Shown here: piece by piece, positions 34,871 through 46,502 of the stretch | Position numbering within the stretch: position 1 is the stretch's first letter | How the letters are laid out: every line of letters starts with the position of its first letter | Assembly (NCBI GenBank): GCA_033439265.1 | Contig: JAVTVX010000004.1 | Location: 11,731,701-11,795,700 of the forward strand | DNA length: 64,000 nt | Origin: Dillenia suffruticosa | Taxonomy: Eukaryota > Streptophyta > Magnoliopsida > Dilleniales > Dilleniaceae | Direction of reading: 5' to 3' | Notes under the pieces: model-generated | Told to the model about the DNA's origin: nothing | The model's input: only the letters and a program-made list of their open reading frames with translations | Database searches by the model: none | Position numbers and translations under genes: made by a program

Positions 34871-35800
34871 ATTATGTGATATATGCATGAAAGAAAAACA
34901 AACCAAAACTTTCTTTAAATCTAAAACTGTATATCCACCGGAAGGCAGTAGAAAATTTTCACATAAACCTATTTGGACCAACTAAAACTCAAGATTTATG
35001 ATAAAAATATTATGGATTTGTGATCATCGATGATTACTCTAGATATATTTGGGTGCTATTCCTAGCCAAGAATGAAGAAGTCAGTGAGGATTTCATTAAA
35101 CTAAGCAAGAAAATTCAAAACGAGAAGAGAATTTCAATTAAGAGTATTAGAAATAATCATGGTAAAAAATTTGAAAATAAAGTTATGGAAGAATTTTGTG
35201 GCAATCGAGATATTGATCACAATTTCTTAACCTCTAGAATATCTTAACAGAATGGGTAGTAGAAAGGAAAACAGAACACTACAGCATATGGTTAAAACTA
35301 TATTTTGTGAGTATAATTTGTCAAAATTCTTCTAGACAGAGACAGTGAATACTGCCTGTTACATCCTAAATAGGGCATTAATTAGACCTATTTCTTTAAA
35401 AAAAACTCTTTATGAACTTTACAAAAGAAGGAAACCCAATATATACCCTATTTCAAAATCTTCAAATGCAAATGCTATATTATGAATAATGAAAAAGAAA
35501 TTTTAGAAAATTTTGAAACAAAAAGTGATGAGAGAATTTTCTTAGGCTATTCGACAGTAAGTAAGGCATATAAAGTTTATAACAAAAGAATCATGATAGT
35601 AAAGGAATCAATACATATAGAATTTGACGAAAAAAACGACACTAATCAAAGAAAATTAGATGATGAAAATTTAATAGAAAATCTTAATAAATTGGAAATT
35701 ACAGAGAATTTAAATTTTAAAAAAAAATCAATGAACTCACCGAATCAAATATCCTCAAATCAGAAAATGTGTCAACGTAGAAAACATAATAGGTGATGTG
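34871..35800 (+). pseudogene. Element B integrase, degenerate
   Basis: The second half of the zinc finger (CDICMKEKQTKTFFKSK) lies near 34,880. The core follows with VIIDDYSRYIWVLFLAKNEE at 35,020-35,075, but SIRNNHGKKFENKVMEEF near 35,140-35,190 lacks the Asp normally found in SDHGxEFEN. The conserved GxxERKNRT segment near 35,255 is frameshifted. The C-terminal spacer includes DERIFLGYSTVSKAYKVYNK near 35,530 and SIHIEFDEKNDTNQRKLDDE, parallel to element A. Confidence 0.75.
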
Positions 35801-35879
35801 AGTTTAGGTATTAGAACCAGATCAACCCTGCAAAATCAATGTGAATATATGGAGCTCATCTCTCAGAAAGAACTTAAAA

Positions 35880-36980
35880 ATGAAGAGAAAGCATTAAGAG
35901 ATGAACATTTGATAACAACTATGTAAGATGAACTAAATCGATTTGAAAGAAACAAAGTATGGAATCTTGTTCCTAAACCAATGGATCAATCTGTTATTGA
36001 AACTATTGAAACTAAGTGGGTTTGCAGAAATCAATTTGATGAATATGGAACGATCACAAAAAACAAGACAAAATTAGTAACCGAAGGATACATCCAAGAA
36101 GAAGGAATTGAGTATGATGAAACCTATGCTCCAGTGCCTAGATTAGAAAATATTAAAATGTTTCTAGTTTTCTCCTATTATATGAACTTTAAATTGTATC
36201 AAATGGATGTTAAAAATATCTTTCCAAATGGTTATTTAAATAAAACTGTATATATAGAATAACCCCCTGGTTTTGAAAATCCAAAAATATCCATGACATA
36301 TTTTTAAGCTGACCAAAGCCTTGTATGGATTAAAACAAACTCCTAGACTCTGATATGAAAGACTCAGTAACTTCCTAATTAAAAACAAATTCAAAAGAGA
36401 AAAGATTAACACAACTTTCTTTATCAAAAGAAAACAAGATAATTTTCTGATAATCCAAATATACGTAGTTGGTTAAAAGTGCTGACAAAAGAAAGAATTG
36501 ACTATAATGAAATGTATACTCCAGTAGGTAGATTAGAAACTATTAGAATATTTCTAATTTTCTTTTGTTATATGAACTTTAAATTATATCAAATGGATAT
36601 TAAAAGTATCTTTATAAATGTTATTTAAATGAGACTATATATGTAAAATAACCCCTACCTTTGAAGATCCAAAATATTCAGAACATATTTTTAAGCTGAC
36701 CAAAACCTTATATGGATTAAAACAAACTCCTAAAGTCTAGTATGAAAGATGCAGTAACTTCCTAATTGAAAACAAATTTGAAAGAGAAAATATTAACACA
36801 ACTATCTTTATGAAAAGAAAAGAAGATAATTTTTCGATAATTCAAATATACGTAAATGATATAATTTTTAGAGAAACTAATGTAAAAATATGTGAAAATT
36901 TTTTAAAAAGAATGCAAGGAGTGTTTAAAATGAGTATAAAGGGAGAGTTAAACTATTTCCTAATATTTTAGATTAAACAA
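35880..36980 (+). pseudogene. Element B reverse transcriptase with internal duplication
   Basis: RT begins near 35,900 with the equivalent of LQDELxxFExxxVWxLVPxP and TKWVCRNQFDEYGTITKNKT near 36,011. Then follow GIEYDETYAPVPRLENIKMF near 36,105 and YQMDVKNIFPNGYLN near 36,200. A 390-bp segment starting at 36,101 is repeated directly from 36,491, so the ETYAP-PVxRLE to Leu-Thr-Lys-Ala-Leu-Tyr-Gly-Leu-Lys-Gln section occurs twice. The first copy ends in IYVVG; the second ends in IYVNDIIF, where YVDD has become YVND. MSIKGELNYF near 36,930 continues the palm region. 390 is a multiple of three, so the duplication does not shift the frame. Confidence 0.8.
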
Positions 36981-37743
36981 TCTAAAAATAGAATTTTTAT
37001 CAATTAATCCAAATACACCAGTGATCTCATCAAAAGACTTGGGTTCAGTGAATACAGAGGAATTACTACACCTATGAGCACGAGACTAAAATTAGATAAA
37101 GATGAAAATAGTAAATCAATATACCAAAAATTATATAAAGCAATGATTGGATCACTAATGTATCTCACTATTTCGAGGCTAGACATACAATCCAGTGTAT
37201 CTCTTTGTGCAAGATTTTAATCAGATCCAAAAGAATCCCATTTGATGGTAGTTAAGAGAATCTTTAGATATCTTAAAGACACAACACATCTAGGCCTATG
37301 GTTGATGCAAACAAGATAGAAAAAGCACTAATAGCACTTATCGATTCTTTGGAAATATGTTGGTATCATAGTCTTCCAAGAAACAAAGTAGTGTACTATT
37401 ATCAACAACCGAAACTGAATATGTCTCTACTAGACAATATGCTATACAAATTCTATAAATTAAGTATCAAATGAATGATTATGGCATAAATTTTGATTGT
37501 GTTTCAATAAAATGTCATAACACAAGTACCATAAATCTAACTAAAAATCTAATGCATCACTCTCGAACCAAACATGCTAAAATGAGATATCACTTCATCA
37601 GAGACTATGTATTGAAAAATGAAATTATTCTTGAATATATAGAGATACAAAAACAAATTGTTAATATTCTTATCAAACCATTGGATAAAAATAGATTCTA
37701 TGAACTAAGAAGAGAGTTACGAATGATTGAAATAGAGAAATAG
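36981..37743 (+). pseudogene. Element B RT C-terminus and RNase H
   Basis: The plus strand encodes, in broken frames, KLDKDENSKSIYQKLYKAMI near 37,090-37,150, LMYLTISRLDIQSSVSLCAR, SDPKESHLMVVKRIFRYLKD near 37,215 and, in an open frame at 37,471-37,743, RNase H C-terminal sequence with CHNTSTINLTKNLMHHSRTK, YHFIRDYVLKNEIIL and ELRRELRMIEIEK. The same order is seen in every array unit of element A. RNase H residues around 37,290-37,450 are partly deleted. Confidence 0.8.
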
Positions 37744-38172
37744 GAAAGAAATATGTAAAACAGACTATACTTTAAAATTCTGAAATGAACTTTAAATCAA
37801 CCTATTTCGAAAGGGTATCAACAAATTGAAGAATATATAGCCTTGTTGACCTATTAATCACTCTATTAAAAATCTTATCGACTTATTGCTTAAAATCAAA
37901 AATAGCCATGATGTTATCGACCTGTACGTAAATGTGTCGACCTGCATGGCAATTGAAATCAGGTCGATGTCTATAAAAATATGTCGAATCGATTACCTTT
38001 GCACATCCTTAAAACAGGTCGATGTGCATGAAAAGGTATCAACCCGTGACATGTAGAAAAAAATATGAACGGTTGACACATCAACCTATCTCTCTCTCTC
38101 CCTAAAATTCGAATTTCCCTCTTTCTCTCTGAAACCCTAGGTAAATCTCTGTTGCGAAAAGCCTAGTCAATA
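37744..38172 (+). repeat. TCGA-motif-bearing spacer before the third ORF of element B
   Basis: A 430-bp noncoding spacer with repeated GTCGACCTG/CAGGTCGATG cores between about 37,850 and 38,060 (for example ATCAGGTCGATGT, GTGTCGACCTGCATG). A CT-rich stretch (TCTCTCTCTCTCCC) at 38,088-38,102 precedes the third ORF and could be its leader. Confidence 0.6.
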
Positions 38173-39250
38173 ATGGCTCCTAAACAGAAATTTCCCATCT
38201 CTAAGCAATCAAGATCTTCCAATCCTCCTACGAAAGCTTCAACTAAACCCTCTTCATCAAAACCTTCATCTGCTAAACCTACTTCCTCAAAACCCCCTTC
38301 GCCGCCTCCGCAAATAGAACCCATTCCGCAATTCAACACTCACGAATTTCAATTACTAGAAAAAAGTAAACTGTATAAAAATTGTTTTCAAGAAGGAAAA
38401 TCAATCAAGAGAGGTTGATTGATTGGATTTAATTTCAAGTTCGAAAAATACTTGAATGAGGTATACCATAATTGGCTTATGATTCTAAATAAATTCAGTC
38501 ATGAAAAGACGATTAAATTGTTCTATAACAATATTGAAGAGATTTCTAATGGAGTTGAGAATGAGTCACAAATTATATTAGATGAACACTCTGTTTCATG
38601 CGTATTTAGGACATATGTAAATGAGAAAGTGATTGAGGTCACTCTTAGGATTATCAGCAAAGAAAATACTCTTGTATGGGTGCCATATGATAAGTGTGAA
38701 CCATATATGAAGTCTAGTTATTTGGAGAATGCCATTATTGTGTCAAATAATAAGAATCTAACTGTTGTGAACACAAATGCTATAGAGTTAGAATTCCATG
38801 AATGAATTTTGCATTTGATTATTGCACATGTACTAAGAGGAGGGAGCTATATAACCATCTCTAAAGAAGATTTTTGATTGATGGCTAGTATTATGAGTTG
38901 AAAGAATTCTGGATTGCACTTCATAGTCCAACACTTCATGATTGTTATACATAGATCAGAGAACTCACTTGTACCATATGAAGTATGATTTCTAAGATTC
39001 TGTCATGCAACCGTGTGGAGTTAGATAACGATATGGTGATAGAGCTGAATGAGAAAAATGGAATCAATACTTCTCCATGCTTCGAGCTAGATGGATGTAC
39101 AATAGTGAAGGAGAATGGGTCAGAAAAGATGGTCGAGTAAACAAGAGGCAAATATAGGAGATAGGAGAAGAACATGAGGAAGCAATAGAAACTGGACAAA
39201 GGAAAGGAAGAAAAGAAGATGATGAGTAGCCTTCTAATTCTCAACCCATC
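38173..39250 (+). pseudogene. Third ORF of element B (env-like position)
   Basis: An ATG at 38,173 opens a frame rich in Lys, Ser, Pro and Thr (about 60 residues, including SSSKPSSAKPTSSKPPSPPP). The stop at 38,416 is followed in the same frame by a 128-residue frame (38,419-38,805) with FYNNIEEISNGVENES, LVWVPYDKCEPYM and a TGA (probably from an Arg codon) before ILHLIIAHVLRGGSYITI. Element A encodes the same blocks, so the protein was under selection in an ancestor. No transmembrane segment or signal peptide is visible, so an envelope role is not supported. A C-terminal Lys/Glu-rich part around 39,170-39,400 may be a coiled coil. Confidence 0.7.
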
Positions 39251-41562
39251 ACACTTGAGATGATTTTTGAAAAGTTGGAGAAGAATGAGAAGAGACAAGT
39301 TATGCAAGATCAAATGAGTTATGTTTTGAGGATAAAACTTCAAGGCATTAAGAACAGACTAGACTCCCTTACAAAAGAAAAAAATAAAAATCATCTCATG
39401 TTCCCAAACATTCTTATTCATGCTGATGTTAGTTTATGCCTTGTAATGCCTTTTTTGTAGTTTATGACTTGGTACTTTATATGGTTTTCATGCAATTCTT
39501 CATTTCTAATTGAACTAAATCTGTACTTTACTGATAAATTTTGTTATTATTTCGGCTTGCTTGACAAAATTCAAATGATGTGACAAAATATTAAGACGTG
39601 TAATTCTGAAAATGGCTATCTATGTGCTGTATTGTCTCGTAAGCTCTGTATGTATGCATATGGTTGCTATTAGAGTATGATTGTGTATAAATATATATAT
39701 ATGCATTCTTAGTATTCAATGATGTAACTGTTGGTTGATAATTAAAATTCTAGGATTAGAGACAATTGGTTAGTTGATATAGTTATTGGTTTAATTCAAA
39801 GGGGGCAATTAGCTGCATATAACTATGATTGTTGGTGTAGTTGTTGGTTGTTGTAGTGTGCAATTGTACCTTGCAGTATGCTATTATAATTGTAACTTTC
39901 TTCTTATTTTGTTTTACCCTTTTTATTGATGACAAAAAGGAGGAGAAAGATTACAGTGTTAGACTTAAGAGAAGTATAGTCTGTAGAAAAAAGCAAACCT
40001 GTGTGTGCGTGAGCTTGGTCTGATATTGTAGTGTGTGCGAGTAGTGACTACAATGTGTATGCACTACCGTGTAGTTTGATGAAAGTATGGCAACAGGCTT
40101 GGACTTAAGGGGAGACAGGTTTGATTGTGAAGTATGACAATGTGTACAGAGTACAGTACTGGATTGATAATGCTAAATGAGGATAGGTCAGACTAATGGT
40201 ACTAGGTTAGACAGTTATGTGATAGGTTTGTAGAGTATGGTGCTGATAGCTCTATATAATGATGGGCTCTATGGTAATGGCTGTATGAATCAAACTCTGA
40301 AATTACTGTGATTCTGAGTTAAATTTTTCAAAAACAAGAATTAATAGGATCAGATGTTTTAGAAAAGTTTTTGAAGTTTCGTTATCATAAAAAATGGGGA
40401 GATTATTAAGAATAATAAGTTTTGATTATGATAAATTGGAGGAAAATATGTTTAAATAAATCAGAAAGCTATTAGAAAATAAAAGTCTGCCAACTTTGTT
40501 AACTTGTTTTTTACACACATCAACCTGCTCCCAAAGGTCTACTAATTTTCAGAACCATGTCGACCAATTTTAGTCACCTTAAACACAATGACCTATAGTA
40601 ACCCATGTCGATCTGAATAAAACAAACATAACATATTGTTTAAGTAAAATTATATCGATAACCCCGAAATCATGTTGACCTAACTTGAACATACACATAT
40701 CTTATCAACCTGAGTTAAACCTTATCAACTTCTATTGCACATCTACCTAAATTCGATTATACATCAACCTGTTGATCTCAAGTAGACAAATTTAATATGA
40801 CATGTTGACCAATTTCAATAGTATAACGACTTATCATTTACATACATCGACAAGCGTCAAACAAAAGACTAATGAGGTCGACATGCATGATAACTTGTCA
40901 ACCTGATTCGCTTGTCCTTTAAGAAAAACACAATGACCTGAGTATTGACTATATCGATACATTAAACACATCAACTAATTTCAGAGGGTAGGTCCACCAA
41001 TTTTATATAAGTACAATACTGTGTCGATTTAGACTTAGAACATGTCGATCTGATGTAAGTTGTCATTTAGAAATCACACGTCGACCTATGTTTCAACCTT
41101 ATCGACACACTTAACATATCGATCAATTTCAGAAAATCAAATCAACCAATTTCAAGTAGGCACAGGACTATGTTGATGTTGACGTATAACATGTCGACCT
41201 AGGCTATAAATTTTTAAGTAGGGCATGTCGATACCTAATTAAAACTATCGACACATCAGAATACGTCGACCAATTTAAGTCTATGTGTCCACCTATTTAA
41301 TTTGACACATGACCTTGTCGATCTACGTACTCTTATGTTGACTTGATCAATCAAAAACTCAATATTAAAACTTTTGAATTCATGTCGATGTGTTGTTTAA
41401 TCTTGTTGACTAAAAATTGTCAAAAACCAAATTTTCGAAACAAATTTGAACACAATGATCGTCTCTTTTTCTGTAGATCTAAATATTTCCATTTCTATCA
41501 AAGTTTAACGTTTTAATGTAACATAAACATCTTTCGACCAGTTAACAAGAAAGTGGCATCGA
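39251..41562 (+). repeat. Element B 3' noncoding region with dense TCGA/TCGAC core motifs
   Basis: 39,400-40,430 is AT-rich with no supported gene, only unconserved short frames. From about 40,480 to 41,450 the core (A)GTCGAC(C/T) recurs at irregular 20-60 bp spacing, with at least ten GTCGA occurrences plus variants (GTTGACC, ATCGACA). The most frequent flanking form is CATGTCGACCT. This differs from the TAGTCGACTA form in element A, although the two share TCGA. The purine tract before the 3' LTR is weak (AACAAGAAAGTGG near 41,545). Confidence 0.65.
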
Positions 41563-42229
41563 TGAGAAAATGAAATTTCAGTGCAAAAATAGGTACTGTT
41601 ACAGAACATTAATTAACGGATATTAATGAGTAATGTTCGGCTTCAACAACCCTACAACAGATCTCTACAATGTGACAATAAATACCAAAGATGAGATGTA
41701 AAGAGTAGGATGACCTATTAACTTACTAAACAATCACGTTTCTTAGCATTCATTACTCTATTTCAACAATTCATACACTCTATTTTTCATTTGATCTTCA
41801 TTTAATTTTCTTTCCGAGTGTAATCATCTATAAAATCAAGTCTGTCAAATCTGAAAATTAGAGTCTTATATTTTTTATATTTCCCTTCTCACTTGTATTG
41901 AGATTTTAAAAGACCAGAGAGCGTGTCACTGCTTTGAGTCTATGGAGAGAGCCAATCTATGTAGGGTTAGGAAAGTAATGTTGTGAAAAAATACTATAAA
42001 GATCCAAGTTGAACCTGCAATCAAATTTGTATTATTAAATTGATAGTGAAAAATCTATAGGAAGTTTGGGAGTAGATGTACACCTGCTTTGATAAAATCA
42101 CTATAAAAAGTTTTGTGTCATCTTTATCTTTTAGTTAAAACAACCAAACACCTCTATTACAAATTTTTAATTACAATCAATTTTTTTAAATATCTCTATT
42201 TAATTATTTACCCTTCTAGTTGAATATCA
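41563..42229 (+). repeat. 3' LTR of element B
   Basis: Direct repeat of 29,969-30,632, starting TGAGAAAATGAAATTTCAG and ending GAATATCA. Substitutions relative to the 5' LTR are numerous by eye, so the element is old. It is followed directly by sequence homologous to 12,381 onward of element A. Confidence 0.85.
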
Positions 42230-43205
42230 ATTGGTTATGACATTTTTATGTTCCTTGAGTGCAGACTAAGTATTTATTTAGCAGGATTTTTTAAATCTTT
42301 TTTCCCCCTTATAAAGATAACTAAAAATTAATAACTTTTGAAATAAAATTAAAAATTGTTTGGTATTTTTATTTGTAAAAATAAATTGATTTTATAACTT
42401 TTGAAATAAAATTAAAAGTTAAAATTAAAGAAGAAGAGTGAAGACATAAGGGTAAATAAATTATGGTATGGATTTATTTGAAATTTCATATTCTTCAAAT
42501 AATGATATAAATGAAATAAAAATATATATATATATTTTCTAAAATGTTGATGTATAAAAAACAAAGAGAAAAAAAAAACTCCTCCCAAGAGTTCTTTCTT
42601 AAAAGTTACTTTTTAAATTTTTATTCATAAAATATCTATTTTTAAGGAGAAGAATATCTGTTTGACAAAATTTCTCCTTATAAGGAGAAGAGAAATTGAA
42701 AAAAAAAAAACCTACCAAACAGGAACTAAGCTAAAATATATGTCAACTAATAAACTTAGTCGACTAAAGCAACATATTAGTCAACTATTTATCAATTTAC
42801 GTAGTTAAATCCTTAGTTCTTTATAATATAGTAGTCAACAGACTTTTTTCGCGGTTTTGCTTTTGAATTCTAAATGACTTGGTCGACATTTCTTCAAGTA
42901 ATATTCAACTACTTTAATGACTAAAGGTGGGCTTTTTGTGTTTAAAAATTCGGTTTACAACTTTTATGCGTTAGTCGACTAGTCTTTCATGGTCATAAAA
43001 AATTTTCTAAGTATAGAGAATATTAGTCGACACCTTCAATTTGTCTGTTGACAAATATGTTAGAGAACGGAATGGCTTTCTCTAGTTAATGTCACTTACT
43101 CAACATGATCAAAAGGCTAGACGGCTAATGTGTGCTATTCTAAGGTTTGTGTCAACTAAGGTTATGTATCAACTAATTTATGGAATCTGTCGATTGTTCT
43201 GAGCA
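42230..43205 (-). mobile_element. Fragment A2: 3' noncoding part of an element-A relative
   Basis: Outside an inserted MITE, this stretch aligns collinearly and in the same orientation with 12,381-12,897. Shared landmarks include TTGCTTTTGAATTCTAAATG, AATGGCTTTCTCTAGTTAAT and the TAGTCGACTA motifs. It starts exactly at the end of element B's 3' LTR and ends near 43,205, where copia D2 begins. No coding part of the element is included. Confidence 0.75.
42274..42725. mobile_element. AT-rich MITE-like insertion in fragment A2
   Basis: The alignment of A2 to element A is interrupted here. CTAAG occurs on both sides of the insert (42,268-42,273 region and 42,726 region), while element A has a single CTAAG at the equivalent place near 12,421, a sign of a target-site duplication. 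The insert ends show an imperfect inverted similarity (TTTAGCAGGATTTTTT against TTTGGTAGGTTTTTTT). Nothing is encoded. The edges may be off by a few bases. Confidence 0.55.
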
Positions 43206-44480
43206 TCACCCATGAATAATAACCATGTTTTAATGGTTATTAAATACTCTTTGTTGCTCTTGGCCAACAAAATGTTACTTACATATGAGAACAAGATCAT
43301 TAAAGAATCATCTGAACATATCAGATAGACATAATGATTCTACTTAATCATAATAAAATCAAAAGATATCACCTCCTCATAAAATCTCAAGTACTACCGC
43401 CTGGATAAGTGTTTAAGACCGTATGTTGATATCCAAATCCAACATATTTTATCTACCTAATCTACTAGAACGAACCCAGAGGAATGCTCCATGTAGATTG
43501 CCTCATCTAGATTTCTATTATGGAAAGCAGTCTTTACATCCATCTGGTGTGACTAGAAGAGAAAAATCTTACCTTTTGATGAATCGCTCCCACTGGGACC
43601 AACATCCGTAGTAAATTCTTGTATCCTGCCACTGGGCTCCCCAAGCTACTAGGCTCATCCATCTCATAGAAGTAATGTTCAGATTGATTTCACCTCTCTT
43701 AGTGAAATCATGTTTAACGAATGTGGTATCACAAAACTCAGTCTTGATAATAGTGTCATTTGTATGTTCACCTTATAACACATACTTTCTCGCAGGCCTA
43801 ACTTACCGTGTGGATGCGAGAAATCGTGGCATAATCTCATAACCTCAAGTGACTAAGGTCAGGCTATCTTCTTGTCCAAAACTCATGTGGGGTACTGACT
43901 GCGAACTTTAATGAAATACAATTGAGAACGTAGGCAGCAGTCAATAAAACATATCCCCAATAGAAGACGGACATGTTGATCTGCACCATCATAGATCTCA
44001 CAATTTCCAACAAAATCATATTCCTTATCTTGGCTACTCTGTTCTATTAAGAAATAATATAAATAGTCAGTAATATCGTAATACTCTTATCGAAACAGAG
44101 CTCTCTGTGCCATTCTGACAAATACTCATACCACTGATCGGTTATGAGAGTCTCCACTCTCAAGTCTAACGGATTCTCAATCTTGCTAATAAACCTTCTG
44201 AAACATTTTCAATACTTCATACTTGTGTGAGATCATGTAGATGAACCAAAATGCGTGTAAGTGTCTGTGAGTGTCATCATGTACACAGCTCCATTTCTGA
44301 CTCTCATGCTCATAAGGCAACAAATATCGCATGGACCATCTGCAATAGAGTGCCAACTCTCATTGCGTTGCCACATATTTTCTTATCATTTTGTTGGCTA
44401 GGCAAAACTCACATACGGCAACTCAAATCTGGTCAGCAGGTTTAACAAACCATGCGCTGCTAACCGATTTATCATATCTT
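43206..44480 (-). pseudogene. Copia D2: decayed integrase and reverse transcriptase
   Basis: The stretch aligns with D1 positions about 54,990-56,700 on the same strand. Counterparts of the RT segments (DLHQMDVKTAFxN, YGLKQ, YVDDIML) lie at 43,250-43,560, and of the linker and integrase at 43,640-44,480. Frames are heavily broken. The copy is truncated on its 3' side at 43,205, so it lacks the RT C-terminus, RNase H and 3' LTR. At the position of the premature TAG in D1 (near 55,013), D2 has a GAG Glu codon. Confidence 0.7.
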
Positions 44481-45425
44481 GTCTTATGTGTCCAACTCTA
44501 CTATGTCACTCATTTTCATCATCATCTACACAATCAGCTATAAAGACAACAGAAGTGTGACGAAAGAAACCATTAGAAGGAGCAGCACTTAGTGCATACA
44601 ATCCATCATGGATAAAACCAAAACAAATCAAAAGGCTATCGTATTTAATAAAATAAATGATTTCTTGCATATCCTAGACAATCTTAGACAACGTACTAAA
44701 TTCAAGTTCCATCGAATACTCGGAATATAAAGAATATCATAGCAAGTGTCTATCCCTTTGACAACGATAAATACTGTCACTGACGTAAATCCTCCTAACT
44801 TGAGGATTCACTCGGCAAAACTCTATTTATGCTCTCCTGTCTCAAACTACATGGTTGATGGCTCATGAGTTTATAATCCATAAGGGAAAGAAATCAACAA
44901 GCATCACAATGTCAAGCCACATAAAGAAGAAGGGTATTCTTTTCGCTCGTCACACTCACAAACGAAATGACCAAGTCTACCTCAAACGTAGTACTTCGCA
45001 TTAGTCTTGTCAAAATTCTTCTTCCTGCGCTTTTGTACTATATTGTCGATTTTCTCGGATGATTTTTATTGACTAGATCTCGACTATTCTTTATATACTT
45101 ATGCTGTTGGCTTGGCACTATGGGAGAACGTGATCAAGTCATCATGCATGCCACTGATAAGGATTGCCCTAAGTTGGTTGTCCTTTTCTTCCACGCACGA
45201 TAGACCTCCCTATTCTGTCTATTCTGAGGTGCGGTACCTTCCCTGGGGCTCACCATCTCGTGTCTCAAAATCTCAAATAGATTTTGTTTCTCGAGAATAA
45301 ACTAAATCTACCTGTGTGAAATCTCGCAGATCACATCATTCAGTTTACTCTCCTTCCAAAAATCTAATACGACAGCTCTCAATGCAGTAACTGAGATATT
45401 TGTGACTTAGTGATACTTATTTCAC
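44481..45425 (-). pseudogene. Copia D2: decayed pre-integrase, protease and gag
   Basis: Collinear with D1 56,700-58,070. The zinc-knuckle/protease segment lies near 44,840-45,000 and the gag remnant at about 45,110-45,400. No frame longer than about 60 codons survives. Identification rests on alignment with D1 rather than on its own motifs. Confidence 0.6.
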
Positions 45426-46490
45426 ATTTTGTGCACTCTACAAATCAACAATTTCAAAATGACTCAAATAGATACAAAAGTGAGCGTATGAGTCAACGGA
45501 TATCATACACCACAACTCGGAATCATATCTTACCATTCGGATTTAGATTCGGTATACAAAAAATAATTAAATAGTCACAAATATAGATATAGGACCCTCA
45601 AAAAATTGAAAAAATTCATTTTTGAAAGACCTGACGTGCCGCCACACGTCGACGGCCCGTCAGCATGCGCTACCACATGCCTCTACGCTCTGGCAGCCGC
45701 CTAGCACACGAGCCAGATGTGCGGCGCACCTCACACGCTCTGCCACGCACCTGGCATGGCTCGGCACATGCGCCTTCAATGACCGGGTTGGATTGCGGGT
45801 CAGACTCGGTTCCGGGTCCGACCCGGGATCTCCAAACTCCATTGCATGCCTTCCTCACACGTGATATTCACGAGCCCACTGTAGCCTCCTTCACGTGTCT
45901 CTCCGTGCGTGTTGTGCATGCGCCTGTAGGTTAGGGTCGGGTCTTCTTCGCCTGACGGCTTCTACAACTGGTTCTTTGACCCAAATCCTAGAAAACTCAT
46001 TTTTGGCATATTTTTCATGTGATTTTCAATTGAAAGTTATTATTGGGCATCCTCCAAACATTTTAAACTCGATTTTGTGAGGATTTAAGCCCCAAAAATG
46101 ATGGATTTAACCGCCCCAGTCACGGCCTTTCGCAGCCATTATGGAAATCCCAATTTCTGGCATCATTACTTGCAATAAAATGAACAAAATATAGATCTAT
46201 GCATAAGGAACACGTATAAACAATTTTAATACATCGATTTGTCCTCTAAAGCGTTAAATCTAAAGTTTTAAGTTTCAAGAACCATTAGGGTTTGAAACTT
46301 TGATTTCAAATTTCATGGCCATAAAGTGTTCCAAAAATTACGAAAAAACTATTTTCATAATCTACACATTATAGGCAACGTCATGGTGTGATCGGATTCA
46401 CGACACTCATCGGTGATCTGGTTCTAAATTTTTAACCCTATATTTTTTGGTCAAAAATTTTGAAAAAAAATTAATTAAATTCAATGAATA
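45426..46490 (-). other. Copia D2 untranslated leader, with GC-rich patch
   Basis: Sequence between the gag start and the primer-binding site, matching the D1 leader. A GC-rich patch at about 45,640-45,950 contrasts with the AT-rich surroundings and creates several overlapping open frames on both strands that show no codon-level similarity to D1. They are therefore not annotated as genes. Confidence 0.55.
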
Positions 46491-46502
46491 CTCTGATACT
46501 AA
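46491..46502 (-). other. Primer-binding site of copia D2
   Basis: On the minus strand TTAGTATCAGAG, a one-base variant of the copia site TGGTATCAGAG complementary to initiator Met tRNA, lies directly after the 5' LTR end. Confidence 0.65.

Larger units (their letters stand above)
29969..42229 (+). mobile_element. Sirevirus-like copia element B with both LTRs
   Basis: A plus-strand Ty1/copia element of 12.3 kb, of which about 2.3 kb is a nested repeat R copy. It has LTRs of 664 and 667 bp, a primer-binding site, gag with a double zinc knuckle, protease/pre-integrase, integrase, RT with an internal duplication, RNase H, a third ORF and a long 3' noncoding region rich in a TCGA/TCGAC core. The bases beside the LTRs (ATCAG left, ATTGG right) do not match. 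The left flank is chromovirus protease and the right flank is copia A2 sequence. Many stops make it non-autonomous. Confidence 0.85.

Noticed and set aside
38173-39250. Calling the third ORF a retroviral-type envelope gene
   Set aside because: Only its position supports this. No signal peptide, membrane segment or cleavage site is visible.
40480-41450. CRISPR-like array suggested by repeated GTCGAC words
   Set aside because: The repeats are under 12 bp, variable and irregularly spaced, and the sequence is plant nuclear; no cas genes.
45622-45934. Overlapping open frames on both strands in the D2 leader
   Set aside because: Same GC-rich artefact; no motif and no conservation with D1.
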